Below, piece by piece: positions 9,633-20,034 of a DNA stretch of 46,256 bases. Source of the stretch: Gemmatales bacterium (GTDB lineage Bacteria > Planctomycetota > Planctomycetia > Gemmatales > HRBIN36); the NCBI GenBank assembly GCA_025056555.1, contig JANWVZ010000004.1, forward strand, positions 1 through 46,256, written 5' to 3'. Below the pieces are notes generated by a model. The model worked only from the letters and a program-made list of their open reading frames with translations. It was not told the origin of the DNA and did not search any database. The position numbers and the translations under genes are program-made. Position 1 is the first letter of the stretch. Each line of letters starts with the position of its first letter.

Positions 9633-10724
9633 TTAGCGACGGAATTGGAGCTCGAGATTCTTGTTGTCTTTCCAACGGAACACGTACTCCCGAGCGTCGC
9701 GGTCAAAGTCGGGTTGCACATTCTTACCCAGATAACTGACGTAAGTATCGAGCTGATAGATTTTCTCCTGAAAACCAGGGTCGGCCGAGGAGTCGAAGCG
9801 GATGTGGGGCTTCGGTGCATCAAGTCCTTTCCACCAGTGTACATAGCGGGACTTCGCACCGATTTCTATCCGCTCCCATTTGCCTTGGTCACCCCAGCGG
9901 ATTTCATAGAAAACCTTGCTCCAGGTTGCGTTTTCGATGCCAACGACGTGGTAGCATTCCAGCGTGCTTAACAGAGCATTAATTTCCTGCCAATGAACGG
10001 CGACGGTGCTCATTCCTCCTTCACCCCCTTGACAGGAGTTGACACCAACCACCTCGCCACGGTCATTGAGCACGGGGCCACCGCTATTGCCATTGAACAC
10101 TCCAGATTTGTATTCGACGGCTTGGAAATCTAGCTCCTGTCCTTCCAAGTTCGTGCGGAACTGCATTACCCGGGGTTCGATGCCTGGGCAATAACTCCAT
10201 AAGGGCCGACCAGCGGGATGGCCGATGACGTGTAACTTGCGCTCTTGATCAGGATTGGCGTTCGCGGTCCGCAGCACCACTGCATCTTTGGGTACACTGC
10301 TTACACGTAGCACCGCCAAGTCTTTCTCAGCATCATAAGCAACAAGGCAACCCTGAGTCGCAAAACCTAATTTTTGGAGGGCCGCCTGGTTGTTTTTGTA
10401 GAAATTCTGGTCGGTGATGAGGCGTCCCTGAGCGTCTCGGCTGGGGAAGTACACGTCCACATACCAACTGTCCTCGATCACATGATGGTTAGTAACGACA
10501 AGTTTGCGCTCTCTATCGGCCAAGAAGCCCGAGCCCTGAACTTCACGGAACCAGCCGGCTTTGCGGACGATCCAGACTACTCCGTGAACGGATTTCTTAT
10601 AAACGCCCTCAGCGTTTTGAGCCCCGCCAAATTCGGGATAGGCCAGTAGCCAAGCTAATACCATTATTACGGTCGTGGTGCTCGCCGCAACCCAACGGCC
10701 TAGTAGTGCATTCCGCCTAGTCAT
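9633..10724 (-). CDS. Secreted/anchored trypsin-like serine protease (S1-type)
   Basis: N-terminal hydrophobic segment; triad motifs TNHHVIED, DLAVLRV and FNGNSGGPVLN. Confidence 0.87.
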   Translation of the reverse strand: MTRRNALLGRWVAASTTTVIMVLAWLLAYPEFGGAQNAEGVYKKSVHGVVWIVRKAGWFREVQGSGFLADRERKLVVTNHHVIEDSWYVDVYFPSRDAQGRLITDQNFYKNNQAALQKLGFATQGCLVAYDAEKDLAVLRVSSVPKDAVVLRTANANPDQERKLHVIGHPAGRPLWSYCPGIEPRVMQFRTNLEGQELDFQAVEYKSGVFNGNSGGPVLNDRGEVVGVNSCQGGEGGMSTVAVHWQEINALLSTLECYHVVGIENATWSKVFYEIRWGDQGKWERIEIGAKSRYVHWWKGLDAPKPHIRFDSSADPGFQEKIYQLDTYVSYLGKNVQPDFDRDAREYVFRWKDNKNLELQFRR

Positions 10725-11232
10725 GGGTGCGCCTCCCTCAGTGGTTACATGCGGATGTGATCAGGTGCCCTTACTCTACCGCGGCAAAGGTGCTTGCAAA
10801 CGTCCTTGTGAAGATCCACGCTTTCCTCTACTGGTTAAACGCGACGACCTTGCAAAATATGTCAAATTTACTAGCTGCAAAGACACTGTGAACCACACGT
10901 AGGAACTGCCACGTCGTTCATTCTGAAAAATGTGTGCCCAAGATCACTCGACGACCATAACAGGTTCGACCTCAGAGACAGTCAGGTACACGGCCGATTC
11001 CGTAGGAGGAAAATGGTGTGGCCCATTTCGACGATTAGTAGACACAAAAGGATGCTTGAGTAGACGAGAGGGCTGGCTTATGGAAAGCAGGTCGGCGCCA
11101 GGCCAGCGTTTGCTTGAATGGAGTCGGCATGAGAACGCACGGCCCACAATGCATGGCCGCACTTATTGACAACCGCCTCGCTTGAGGCTTATTATTAACT
11201 CGCCAACGCGTGAGGCTATAGGCCGGTTTTCT

Positions 11233-11305
11233 GCCCCCTTAGCTCAACTGGCAGAGCAACTGACTCTTAATCAGTGGGTTGCAGGTTCGAGTCCTGCAGG
11301 GGGCA
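11233..11305 (+). tRNA. tRNA-Lys(CTT)
   Basis: GCCCCCT/AGGGGGC acceptor stem, anticodon loop CTCTTAA (anticodon CTT), T arm TGCAGGTTCGAGTCCTGCA; 73 nt without encoded CCA. Confidence 0.96.
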
Positions 11306-11402
11306 CTGATGGAGTAGTGAGCGGTCCTCCTGAGGGCCGACGGAACTTAATCTAAGATCATCACAGCGTCCTCTGCGTTAAGAGTCATGTCGTGGTGGGC
11401 GG

Positions 11403-14400
11403 TCAGTCTGAGGGGAGGATACGTAAGTAGTGTTCTGCCAGAGATGCAAGCGGTTCCGTGGGAGCTAAAGAAGGAATCTGCTCGAAGGCGTTTCGCGCGC
11501 GGGCGATTTGGCCTGCTTCGAGTTCGGCACACGCTTGAGCCAGGAGATTGAAGAGGCGTTCGCGGGAACGAGTCAGGGCTTGTTGTTGAAGATATAGGCC
11601 GTTGAAGAAGCTGCCGGCCGGTCCCAGGTCGCCGCCCAATGCCAGTTGCGTGGCTCCTTGAAGGAATGCTTGGGCAGCGGCCCGCTGCAAACGTTGTTCG
11701 ACGGCTTGGCGTAATTCCGCTTCGACCAGCGGCTCCCCTAGCGCCCCCGCAGTTAGTGCACGCCAAACTGTAATCCGTTCCGGCCCGAAGACAGCCTCCG
11801 ACCACGGTTGGTCTAAGAGCCGATGCAAACTCACGGCGTCCCCGGTCTGGAGATAAATGTCAGCCAACAGGAGCACGGTTTCGGCAAATTCCGGTTGGCG
11901 GGGCGACAGGGAACGCATCAGGGACTGCAGCAGGTGCAAAGCAGTTCCTGCCAGCCGCGCTTGCCACATTTCGCGCGCCCGAGCCAACACTTCTCCAGGA
12001 CGGCCCTGGAGGGCAGCGGGCTGTGTCAAGAGCCGCAGCGTCGGCTCAAACCGGCCGCGAGCTTCCGCAACCCGTTGCCGCAACTGCTCCAGCGACATGC
12101 CCAAGTACTCCTCCAAGCGTTGTTGTGGTGCCGGGGTATCCGCGGGGCTACCTTGCGGCAGCTGGAGAAACTGCTCGGCGTGCGCCAAAGCCAAGTCCTC
12201 ACAACCGCGCTCGACGTAACGCCGGGCTAATTCCAGCTGAGCATTGGCCATTTCCGGCTGGAGGCGTGTCAGTTCACGTAGGATGAACATACGGGCCAAG
12301 AGTCGGGTTTCGGGACGAAGTCCCTGGAGGAACTGAGCTTCGTGGGTGTCGAGAAAATTTCCGATGTCGTAGCAGACACCCCAGCTGAAAGGATGGTGCG
12401 GAGATTGCAGGATGCCTTGCCGAGCCCAACGCCAACTCAACCAGAGCACAGCATCGGTCTGATAAACAAAACGAGGGACACGCGGCAAATTCGGCCAGCC
12501 CTCTTCGACGAGAGTAGCCGCCTGCATCAAAGTACCGCTCAGGCCGTTGCAGGGCAAAGTAGCAGTTCCTGAGGCCAACCGTGTCGCCACCAGCAAACCT
12601 GTCGCCTGCAGACGGGGCGAAGCCAGACGCTGTCGCCAATCGTGCAAGGTGACAAACAACCACCGCGCTGCCAGGGTCGCCAGCGCCGGCTGCTCGGGTT
12701 GCCCCGTGAAGTAAATCCTGAGCGTTCGCCAGGGCTCCAGGTCACGACCAACTCTGCTGATACTGCCCCCGAACGCGACTGGGTCCCGCACCGCCGACAC
12801 ATCTTCTGGTTCAGTAACGCGCCACCGCCGTTCCGGAATGAAGCGGAGGTGCTGCAACTTCGGCCAATGAGGCGACCCTGTCCAGGCAAGCAGAAAGGTC
12901 GCCCCGTCCAAGTAATCCAGCAATTCCCAGGTGGGTTGGCCTTGCTCATCGCGGTCGGCCAACAGCAAAGGCAGGAGCGCAACCTGAACGCGACGTCGCC
13001 CGGCGTCGAGCCGCGACACCGTCGTGTCGCTATGCACCACGATGTGACTGACGTCATACTGTCGTAACAGCATCTGCCAGCGTCGCCTTTCTTGCTGCCC
13101 TTCTACGGTGCCTGTCTTCTCCAACGCTTGGACCACCTCGAGAAAATCCTGCACAGCCTGGCGGGTGTACAGTCCGGCGCGTACATCCAACCAGACTGAA
13201 TGCGTGTGCAAACTCGCCCAATAGGGAGCAGCTTGAACCCAGTCCAGGTGCAAGGCTTTTCCCGGCAGGCTTCCAGCCGCTTGCCAATCCCTGGCCACGC
13301 GAGCAGCCTCTGCCAGGCTCGCATCCTGCATCAGGGAAAAACCCCAACCCCGACGGGTGACCCACCCCAGTGCCGTTCCACTGCCCGGTTGCGGCCACAA
13401 AGTCGCTATCAACAGAGCCAGCAAGACAGCCACTAAAGCCAACCGGCCGGATTGGGTCCACAACAAGGCCCGCCGAGTGGTTTGCGGTATCCCCCCAAAA
13501 CGGGTGGTCAAGTAACCGTGCCAATGCTTCCACAGGCCTGGCAATGCCAAGACAGCGAACCAAGCGGTGTACTTGGCCAGGTATGCCGAAAGCAGCAGTC
13601 CCAACAAAGCTGGCAAGAACCACGGCCAGCGCCATGAAGCCCGACCAAACCACAACCCGGCCAACGTCAGCCCCAGGATGACGAAATATCCGCACTCGGC
13701 CAAACTGGGATAAGCACCGCCGGGCTCAGCAAAAAAGGCCGTGCTGAAAGGCGATAACCCCAGCCGCGCTGCCTGTGGGCTGCTTTTCTGCAACAGCGCA
13801 GCCGTCTCCGAAAAAAGCAATGGCGACGGATCAAAAACGTGCAAGTGGAACGGATTGCAGCAGACCGCCAAAGCACTGACTAGAATCACCTGTCCCAACA
13901 ATCGCCGTTCTTCGTAAGGCAGGACATCGCTGCCGTAACGCTCCGGCCCCCACATAGCCTGCATATGCTGACCAACCCAATAAAGTAGCAAAACCGCCAA
14001 CCCAATCAGCACGGAACTATCGCAGTTAGCCCACAGCAGGAAAAGACCAGGAATGAGCCACCACAATCGGCCTCTTCCCGCCTGGAGTAAGCGGTGCCAC
14101 CACCGCCGAAAACCCGTCTGAGCGGCAGTGGGAAACGTCGCCCCATGTGCTGGCTCGGTCAGTAACGCGAATAGACACGCCAGGTAAACTAGTCCGAAAG
14201 ACTCAGGACGTACGTTGAGTCGAACGCTGAGCACCAGTCCTGTTATCAGCAGTCCCACACTCAGCCAGGAAACATAAGGACGATAGGCTCGCTCCAAGCC
14301 ACTCTGATCCTCCCTGATGCCGCGCGTCCGACTCCAGACTTTTGTGCTTTCCTGAGAGAGGCGCTGCGCGGTGTGGCCCAGCAGCCCGATGATGATCATC

Positions 14401-14786
14401 AGGGTAATCACGCGCCCCAGCACCAGGCCGGCGCCGCCACCAGTTCGCCAAGCCAGATAGAAAATGATCTCCGCCAACCAACCTGTGTTAACCCAATCCA
14501 GTTGCTTGGGGCCCAACCCCAGCATTCCCAGAAACCGTTGCCAGCTGGGCCAACCTTGCGGGGAATGCGGGGCGAAGGCAAATGGATCGCTTCCGTACGG
14601 GAATTCGCCATGCACCAGCAGTCTGCCAGCACTCAGGTACAGCTGCGCCTCAGGGTTGCCTACACCCACCGGATAAGCCGCGACCACGGCTAACGTAACT
14701 ACCATCAGACCGAAAATCCATCGGTCGTGAGCCGCGTTCTCGCGGAGTAAATGGGGCAAGGTGAGGACGGAACTCTCTGGATTCAT
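11403..14786 (-). CDS. Very large membrane protein with glycosyltransferase-39/PMT-like N-terminal half and TPR-like C-terminal half
   Basis: 1138 aa ORF (start at residue 12 preferred); many TM segments, WLAEIIFYLAWRTGGGAGL-type segment, helical-repeat-rich C-terminus. Confidence 0.75.
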   Translation of the reverse strand: MNPESSVLTLPHLLRENAAHDRWIFGLMVVTLAVVAAYPVGVGNPEAQLYLSAGRLLVHGEFPYGSDPFAFAPHSPQGWPSWQRFLGMLGLGPKQLDWVNTGWLAEIIFYLAWRTGGGAGLVLGRVITLMIIIGLLGHTAQRLSQESTKVWSRTRGIREDQSGLERAYRPYVSWLSVGLLITGLVLSVRLNVRPESFGLVYLACLFALLTEPAHGATFPTAAQTGFRRWWHRLLQAGRGRLWWLIPGLFLLWANCDSSVLIGLAVLLLYWVGQHMQAMWGPERYGSDVLPYEERRLLGQVILVSALAVCCNPFHLHVFDPSPLLFSETAALLQKSSPQAARLGLSPFSTAFFAEPGGAYPSLAECGYFVILGLTLAGLWFGRASWRWPWFLPALLGLLLSAYLAKYTAWFAVLALPGLWKHWHGYLTTRFGGIPQTTRRALLWTQSGRLALVAVLLALLIATLWPQPGSGTALGWVTRRGWGFSLMQDASLAEAARVARDWQAAGSLPGKALHLDWVQAAPYWASLHTHSVWLDVRAGLYTRQAVQDFLEVVQALEKTGTVEGQQERRRWQMLLRQYDVSHIVVHSDTTVSRLDAGRRRVQVALLPLLLADRDEQGQPTWELLDYLDGATFLLAWTGSPHWPKLQHLRFIPERRWRVTEPEDVSAVRDPVAFGGSISRVGRDLEPWRTLRIYFTGQPEQPALATLAARWLFVTLHDWRQRLASPRLQATGLLVATRLASGTATLPCNGLSGTLMQAATLVEEGWPNLPRVPRFVYQTDAVLWLSWRWARQGILQSPHHPFSWGVCYDIGNFLDTHEAQFLQGLRPETRLLARMFILRELTRLQPEMANAQLELARRYVERGCEDLALAHAEQFLQLPQGSPADTPAPQQRLEEYLGMSLEQLRQRVAEARGRFEPTLRLLTQPAALQGRPGEVLARAREMWQARLAGTALHLLQSLMRSLSPRQPEFAETVLLLADIYLQTGDAVSLHRLLDQPWSEAVFGPERITVWRALTAGALGEPLVEAELRQAVEQRLQRAAAQAFLQGATQLALGGDLGPAGSFFNGLYLQQQALTRSRERLFNLLAQACAELEAGQIARARNAFEQIPSLAPTEPLASLAEHYLRILPSD

Positions 14787-14981
14787 GACTGCGCCCGTGT
14801 TGCCGCTCGCCAAGTTCACGCTCTTCGATGCTGCCCATTTTGAGACACGACGGGGCTGGCGCTAGAGATGCCTGGAGTAGATCCGTCGTGCCAGTTCCTT
14901 CTTCGGAAAAGCCAGCCCGGAGCGGAGAGAAACTGCCGCTCCTTGATACGAGCAAGGGGCTTGTCGGATTGCAAGGGTAGG

Positions 14982-15716
14982 TTACGTTGCCTCTTCGGGC
15001 AGAATGTAATTAATGTAAATCCCGCCTGCCAAGATACCCCCGATGATGGGCCCGACCCAATAGACAAAGTGATCGGCTAAGGTGTCCATGCCCTGCTTAA
15101 TGGCTGCTTCCCAGATGGCCGTACCAAAGGCGCGAGCGGGGTTCATAGCAGCGCCCGTCAGTGGCCCACCCACGAGAATGTCCACCATCACCGTCAACCC
15201 GATTCCGAACCCCCCTATCTTGGGCGCACGCGGATCCACCGCCGTACCGAAGATACTCGCCACCAGCAACGCCGTCAGCACTATTTCAATGGCTATCGCC
15301 ATCATGTATTCCCGCCAACCGAGTACCGCGAACAGCTTGTGCAAGCCGACATGAGGCGTTCCCAGCGCCGCCTGCGTAGTTGCTTCTGACCAGCCGAAGA
15401 TCAGCGCCAGTAACGCACCAGCCAGCAGCGCTCCCAGCAGTTGGAAAAGGATGTAGTACACTGCCTTCCACGTTTCCATCCGCCCATAAACCCACATGGT
15501 AATGGTAACCGCCGGATTCAGCTGCCCCCCCGACACATTCATGCTGGCGCTTACCCCAACAGACAGGGCCAAACCGTGGGCCACGGCTATCCCGATCAAG
15601 CCAAATTTCTGCTCCGGTGGCAGCAGTTCGTTGACACAGATCGCGCCCCCACCCAGAAAGGTCAGGAAAAAGACCCCTATGAGCTCGGCCAGACATGGCG
15701 CCAGCAAATTCCGCAT
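14982..15716 (-). CDS. MIP family aquaporin / glycerol channel
   Basis: Two NPA boxes: GGQLNPAVTITMW and GAAMNPARAFG; six hydrophobic segments. Start chosen at MRNLLAPCLAELIG. Confidence 0.93.
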   Translation of the reverse strand: MRNLLAPCLAELIGVFFLTFLGGGAICVNELLPPEQKFGLIGIAVAHGLALSVGVSASMNVSGGQLNPAVTITMWVYGRMETWKAVYYILFQLLGALLAGALLALIFGWSEATTQAALGTPHVGLHKLFAVLGWREYMMAIAIEIVLTALLVASIFGTAVDPRAPKIGGFGIGLTVMVDILVGGPLTGAAMNPARAFGTAIWEAAIKQGMDTLADHFVYWVGPIIGGILAGGIYINYILPEEAT

Positions 15717-16416
15717 ATTTTCGCTCTCCAAAAGATGGCTTTTGCCTTTCCGCCAATTGCCCTTGAAGATGTGCAATTTGTAAAAAACCATGCCGCTTCA
15801 GGCAAGACCTCACCGGACGCGAGTTAGCCAAGCCAAATGATTCCGGCTTGCTTTGGGCATGACTGCTAACAGGGAACTGACTTTCCTTTTGCTACCAAAG
15901 AAGTGAGCGTCCGACTTAGCTAAGACCGTCATGAGGACAGGATAAGTGCCTGCGCCAGAAATCCGCGTGCGCCTGTGTGCCCGTAAGGCCTAGCTTTTGC
16001 GCATTTGAGCTGTAATTCATTCCAGGGCTCGTTTAACCTCGCCCTGGACGACTCCGATGGGTCCGCATTACCGCGTGCTAAACACCAAGAAAGCTTTACT
16101 TCACCTCACCTCTGCCGTCTGAGCATCCTCATCAGCTTTTGAAGACAGGACATCTAAGTTTGTTCAATTTGGTCAGTTTAGTCATCCATAAAGAGTCAGC
16201 CTTGCTGGTAAACTTTAATTTCCCAGTTTTTATCCAGCTAACATAACTATCTGGCTAGTCTTCTCAAATCCAAGTAAACGATACATTTCATTTATTCAAT
16301 TTTTTCTGGTTGATTTTCCCAGATAGGTGCGTACAAACAATCATTTTCAGCGACCACGGCTATGGGGCCGTGCGTCGCAGCCTCAACGAAGAGCTACAGC
16401 AAGGAGGAAGGAGCCA

Positions 16417-16914
16417 ATGTACAAGAATTCCCTCTGGATTGCCTTGGCAACGCTCCTGGCGAGCGCTACGGGCATTGGCGCTTGGGAACTGGACTACGGA
16501 AAAGCCTTGCAGAAGTCCCGTCAGGACGGAAAACCAGTGTTGGTAGTAATCGGCCGGGGCAAAGCAGGCTGGCAAGAACTATCGGCACAGGGTTGGTCGG
16601 AAGCGAACATCGAAATAGTCCGTAACTACTTTCATGCCGTTTATGTGGATGCGGAAGATGCAGAATACGGAGAAGCATTGGCTCAACAATTCCATTTCAG
16701 GAGTCTTCCTGCCTTAGTTATCAGCGATCGCTATGCCAGAACCCAATTGGTGCGGCAGGAGGGGCAGCTTAGTGAAGATCAGCTGTCGCGGCTGTTACGC
16801 CAACACGGCCAAATGCCGAACACAGTCCGGGCTAGTGTACCAGGCGGGGCAACTCCGACGCCTTCGTCTTCGCTGGTACCCAGTCGAGCGCCCGCGGTGC
16901 TTTGCCCCACCTGA
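16417..16914 (+). CDS. Exported thioredoxin-fold-like protein lacking CXXC
   Basis: SD aaggaggaag then ATG 16417; signal peptide MYKNSLWIALATLLASATGIGA; DGKPVLVVIGRGKAGWQEL; VYVDAED; FRSLPALVISD (cis-Pro-like). Confidence 0.65.
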   Translation: MYKNSLWIALATLLASATGIGAWELDYGKALQKSRQDGKPVLVVIGRGKAGWQELSAQGWSEANIEIVRNYFHAVYVDAEDAEYGEALAQQFHFRSLPALVISDRYARTQLVRQEGQLSEDQLSRLLRQHGQMPNTVRASVPGGATPTPSSSLVPSRAPAVLCPT

Positions 16915-17134
16915 GGACGCTAGGTCCCGGTGTCCGTGCGGCACCAACTCAGCACCTTCCTCGCCTCCCGACACAAATCGCATCAGGCAATCGCCCTCGT
17001 GGTTCAATTTGCCTGGCGGTTAGACTCTGCCCGCACTGGTACTTCCACCGGTAGGCCCAACGCGCTAAGCTAAGCCGCAGACAATCCGAGACGCTCTATC
17101 GTGTTTGAAGAGCCCACGGCCGGCATTGGTGAGA

Positions 17135-17962
17135 CTACTTCTGGGCTCCAAGCCGCGCCATCATCCGCGGCTTAAGCAAGCTCAGGGCTTGGTCATAAAG
17201 ATTGGGGTTAGCTGCAAGGATACCGTGGACAGGCCGATGGGGCTCGCTATAACGAACGGGTTGACCGCAGGCATCAGTAAACACGCCTCCCGCTTCGCAT
17301 ACCAGAACTTCCCCGGCACAGACGTCCCAAACATGGAAGCCGGGATAAAGGCTGGCGTAAATGTCCACCTCTCCCCGCGCGAGCATAGCCAGTTTGCGGC
17401 CTGCGGAGTAACAGGAAACTTCTTCCGCTACAGGTAGAAGGCTTTTTGCCGAACTGCCGCGATCCCCGCGACTGCGCACCAGGCGTGCCCGACTCAGTTC
17501 GGCGGTAGTACTCACCGCACACCGCTGCGCCGAGTCAGCGCCTGCCCGCGAGGTCCAACAGCCTTGCCCTCGTAACGCCCAGGTACTTCGTTGCTCGGCA
17601 GGTTCCAGCACCAACCCCAGCACTGCTTCCCCATGTTCCACCAGACCGATCAGTATGGCGAACTCCCCATTTTTCAGTACAAATCCCCTGGTGCCGTCTA
17701 TCGGATCAACGATCCAAAGGCGTTCTCCCTGGTGGCGCAGCCGGGTCAGAACAGAAGTCTTTTCCTCGGCATAGAAAGCGTCGTGAGGAAAATGCTGGGC
17801 CAAGTACTCCAGAATGCAATCCTGGGCCAATCGGTCAGCAACGGTGGTGACTTCCGGCGGCGCCCACTCCACTGCTTCCATGCTCTGATAATGAACGAGA
17901 ATGATCTCGGCAGCTGCCTCCGCAGCCTGACGGGCCACAGCCAAGTCCTGCCATGTTGCCAT
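17135..17962 (-). CDS. Inositol monophosphatase family protein (3'(2'),5'-bisphosphate nucleotidase / histidinol-phosphatase-like)
   Basis: FYAEEKT, LWIVDPIDGTRGFV, GFHVWDVCAGEVLVCEAGG motifs; start at MATWQDL. Confidence 0.88.
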   Translation of the reverse strand: MATWQDLAVARQAAEAAAEIILVHYQSMEAVEWAPPEVTTVADRLAQDCILEYLAQHFPHDAFYAEEKTSVLTRLRHQGERLWIVDPIDGTRGFVLKNGEFAILIGLVEHGEAVLGLVLEPAEQRSTWALRGQGCWTSRAGADSAQRCAVSTTAELSRARLVRSRGDRGSSAKSLLPVAEEVSCYSAGRKLAMLARGEVDIYASLYPGFHVWDVCAGEVLVCEAGGVFTDACGQPVRYSEPHRPVHGILAANPNLYDQALSLLKPRMMARLGAQK

Positions 17963-17973
17963 GGTGCTTCTAC

Positions 17974-20034
17974 TTACTCGGTCGGACCAATACCCGGCCC
18001 TTGTTGTGGCGGATTGAAGGGGAGAATGTCCAGATCGGCCAGCAGGTGAAACTCCACGAAACAAATCTGCCGGTAAAGTTCGCTGGCATTGAGCAATTCG
18101 CGATGCTTGCCTTGACCTTCGAGATGCCCCTGATGGAAGAACAAGACCAGATCGCTATTCCTCAGCGTGTGAAACCGGTGAGGGATGAAGAAAACGGTGC
18201 GTTGCGGCAGGAAACGAGCATAAGTGTCTTCCAGCATGGTCTTTTCTTCCTCGTTGAGACCAACCGCAGGTTCTTCAATGACCACCACGCTGGGATTGCG
18301 AAGAATGGCCCGAGCCAGGGCAATCTGAAAGCGCTGGAATAGACTCAGAGAATGCCCTTGCTCGCCGATGACCGTTTCGTAACCTTGGGGTAAATCCTGG
18401 ATGAACTGGTGTGCATGAGCCATCTTGGCTGCTTCCATAATCTTTGGCAACTTGAAATTTGGATCGCCGCAACTGATGTTGTTTGCCACCGTATCGGAAA
18501 ACACGAGATCCGATTGCAGCACCAAGTTGATCTGGGAGCGCAAACTCTCCAGCGTGAAGCGACGCAGGTTGTGTCCATCCACGCGAATCACCCCCTGGTC
18601 GGGATCGTAAAAGCGAACCAGGAGATGAGCGAGCGCATACAAGGTCGTACGGTCTGCAGCGACCAGAGCGATGCGCTGTCCTGCTAGCACGGTGAACGAC
18701 ACCCGGTCCAGCAGCAGCCGACTTTCCCCCGGCGAGCGCAGGCTGACATTATCGAACTGCAATTCCCGCTGCACGGCCTCCAGGGAGCGTGCCTGGCCCG
18801 ATTCCGTTACTTCTCCAGGTTGGTCGAGAAAGTCAAACAGCTTGGCTGCGGATTCGGTGGCTCGCTTGAGTATGACTCGGTCGCCCACCATCCGCGCTAT
18901 GGGGAAATACAAACCTCCCAGCGTCAGCGTAAGTATCAGGATGCTGGCTAGGCCCATCTGATTTTCCAGGGTGTTCCAAGCCGCGACAAACGCCAGCACC
19001 GTCAGAACCATGACGCCCAGCAGGATCAAAGTTTCTTGAAAAGCCACTTGTCCCAGCCGCTGCCGCTTGGTCTGGGCCTCGTATTCATTCAGCTGCCGCT
19101 CCATACGCTGCTGATAAAACACTTCCATGAGATAACCTCTGACCAGGCGAATAATCCGTAAACCTTCCTGCAAGAGCGAAAGTTGTTCGGCCGCGCGCTG
19201 ATTCCAAGAACGTTCGCGCCATCGGTACCAGACGAACAGCTGTCCACCGACCACCCAAGTCAGGCCAGCCAGACATACAAACGCCAGAGTTAGGTATGGG
19301 AATCCTCCCGAGGTGCCGAACTCGACCAAGGGGGCAAACCCGGCTAGCAGAATCAGTCGGGTCGGTTCCCGCCAGCGCGACGTTAACCACAGATACAGTC
19401 CCTCCTGAACTGCCTCGACATGTCGCGTGAACACACTGATGGCCTGATTGGAACCCTGCCGTTTCAACAACAGACTCCCCAGACGCAAGGTCTGTAAGTA
19501 AACGCTGCGGCGAAAGCGCGTGGCGGCTTCTGAGGCGGCGCCAGCCGCTGACCAATGCACGAGCAACTGCAAACCCCAGCGCAACACTGCTGTGGTTAGC
19601 GCCCCCACTAGTAAGGCTACCATCACACTCCAGTTGTGCCGCGTCCACGGCCAAGCCCTTACCATCCCTACCAAAACGGGTTCCCAGATGGTTTGTCGCT
19701 GATGCGCCGACCAGGCCAAGGCAAGTAATCCCACCCCTTCATGATTCTTCAGTTGTTCCAGGAAGTGTTGACGTTCCTCCTCGCTCCGCAGTACTTGCTC
19801 TAACCAGCGCCGATGCTCTTCATTCTGCTCGAGAAAACTCTGACGCTGCTCAGTTTCCAATTGGCCGCGACTGACCACCAGCGCCAGGAATAACCCGGTC
19901 AGGCCCAAGAGTAACAGAATCAGTGTCGCCAGGACAATGGAACTGGTAATCGCTATCCACTGCTGGGCCCGGCGGTATTGCAAAAACCGCAATGCTCGAT
20001 CAAAAGGCGGTGGTTTCTCTCCATTCACGAGCAA
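17974..20034 (-). CDS. ABC exporter-like protein (TMD fused to degenerate nucleotide-binding domain)
   Basis: N-terminal TM segments; NBD-like C-terminus with GYETVIGEQGHSLS..IALARAIL, VVVIEEP and IPHR, but Walker A and the LSGGQ signature are absent. Confidence 0.85.
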   Translation of the reverse strand: MLVNGEKPPPFDRALRFLQYRRAQQWIAITSSIVLATLILLLLGLTGLFLALVVSRGQLETEQRQSFLEQNEEHRRWLEQVLRSEEERQHFLEQLKNHEGVGLLALAWSAHQRQTIWEPVLVGMVRAWPWTRHNWSVMVALLVGALTTAVLRWGLQLLVHWSAAGAASEAATRFRRSVYLQTLRLGSLLLKRQGSNQAISVFTRHVEAVQEGLYLWLTSRWREPTRLILLAGFAPLVEFGTSGGFPYLTLAFVCLAGLTWVVGGQLFVWYRWRERSWNQRAAEQLSLLQEGLRIIRLVRGYLMEVFYQQRMERQLNEYEAQTKRQRLGQVAFQETLILLGVMVLTVLAFVAAWNTLENQMGLASILILTLTLGGLYFPIARMVGDRVILKRATESAAKLFDFLDQPGEVTESGQARSLEAVQRELQFDNVSLRSPGESRLLLDRVSFTVLAGQRIALVAADRTTLYALAHLLVRFYDPDQGVIRVDGHNLRRFTLESLRSQINLVLQSDLVFSDTVANNISCGDPNFKLPKIMEAAKMAHAHQFIQDLPQGYETVIGEQGHSLSLFQRFQIALARAILRNPSVVVIEEPAVGLNEEEKTMLEDTYARFLPQRTVFFIPHRFHTLRNSDLVLFFHQGHLEGQGKHRELLNASELYRQICFVEFHLLADLDILPFNPPQQGPGIGPTE

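Noticed and set aside
11322-11339. CGGTCCT/AGGGCCG hairpin after tRNA-Lys
   Set aside because: Short loop and no T-tract; too weak to call a terminator.
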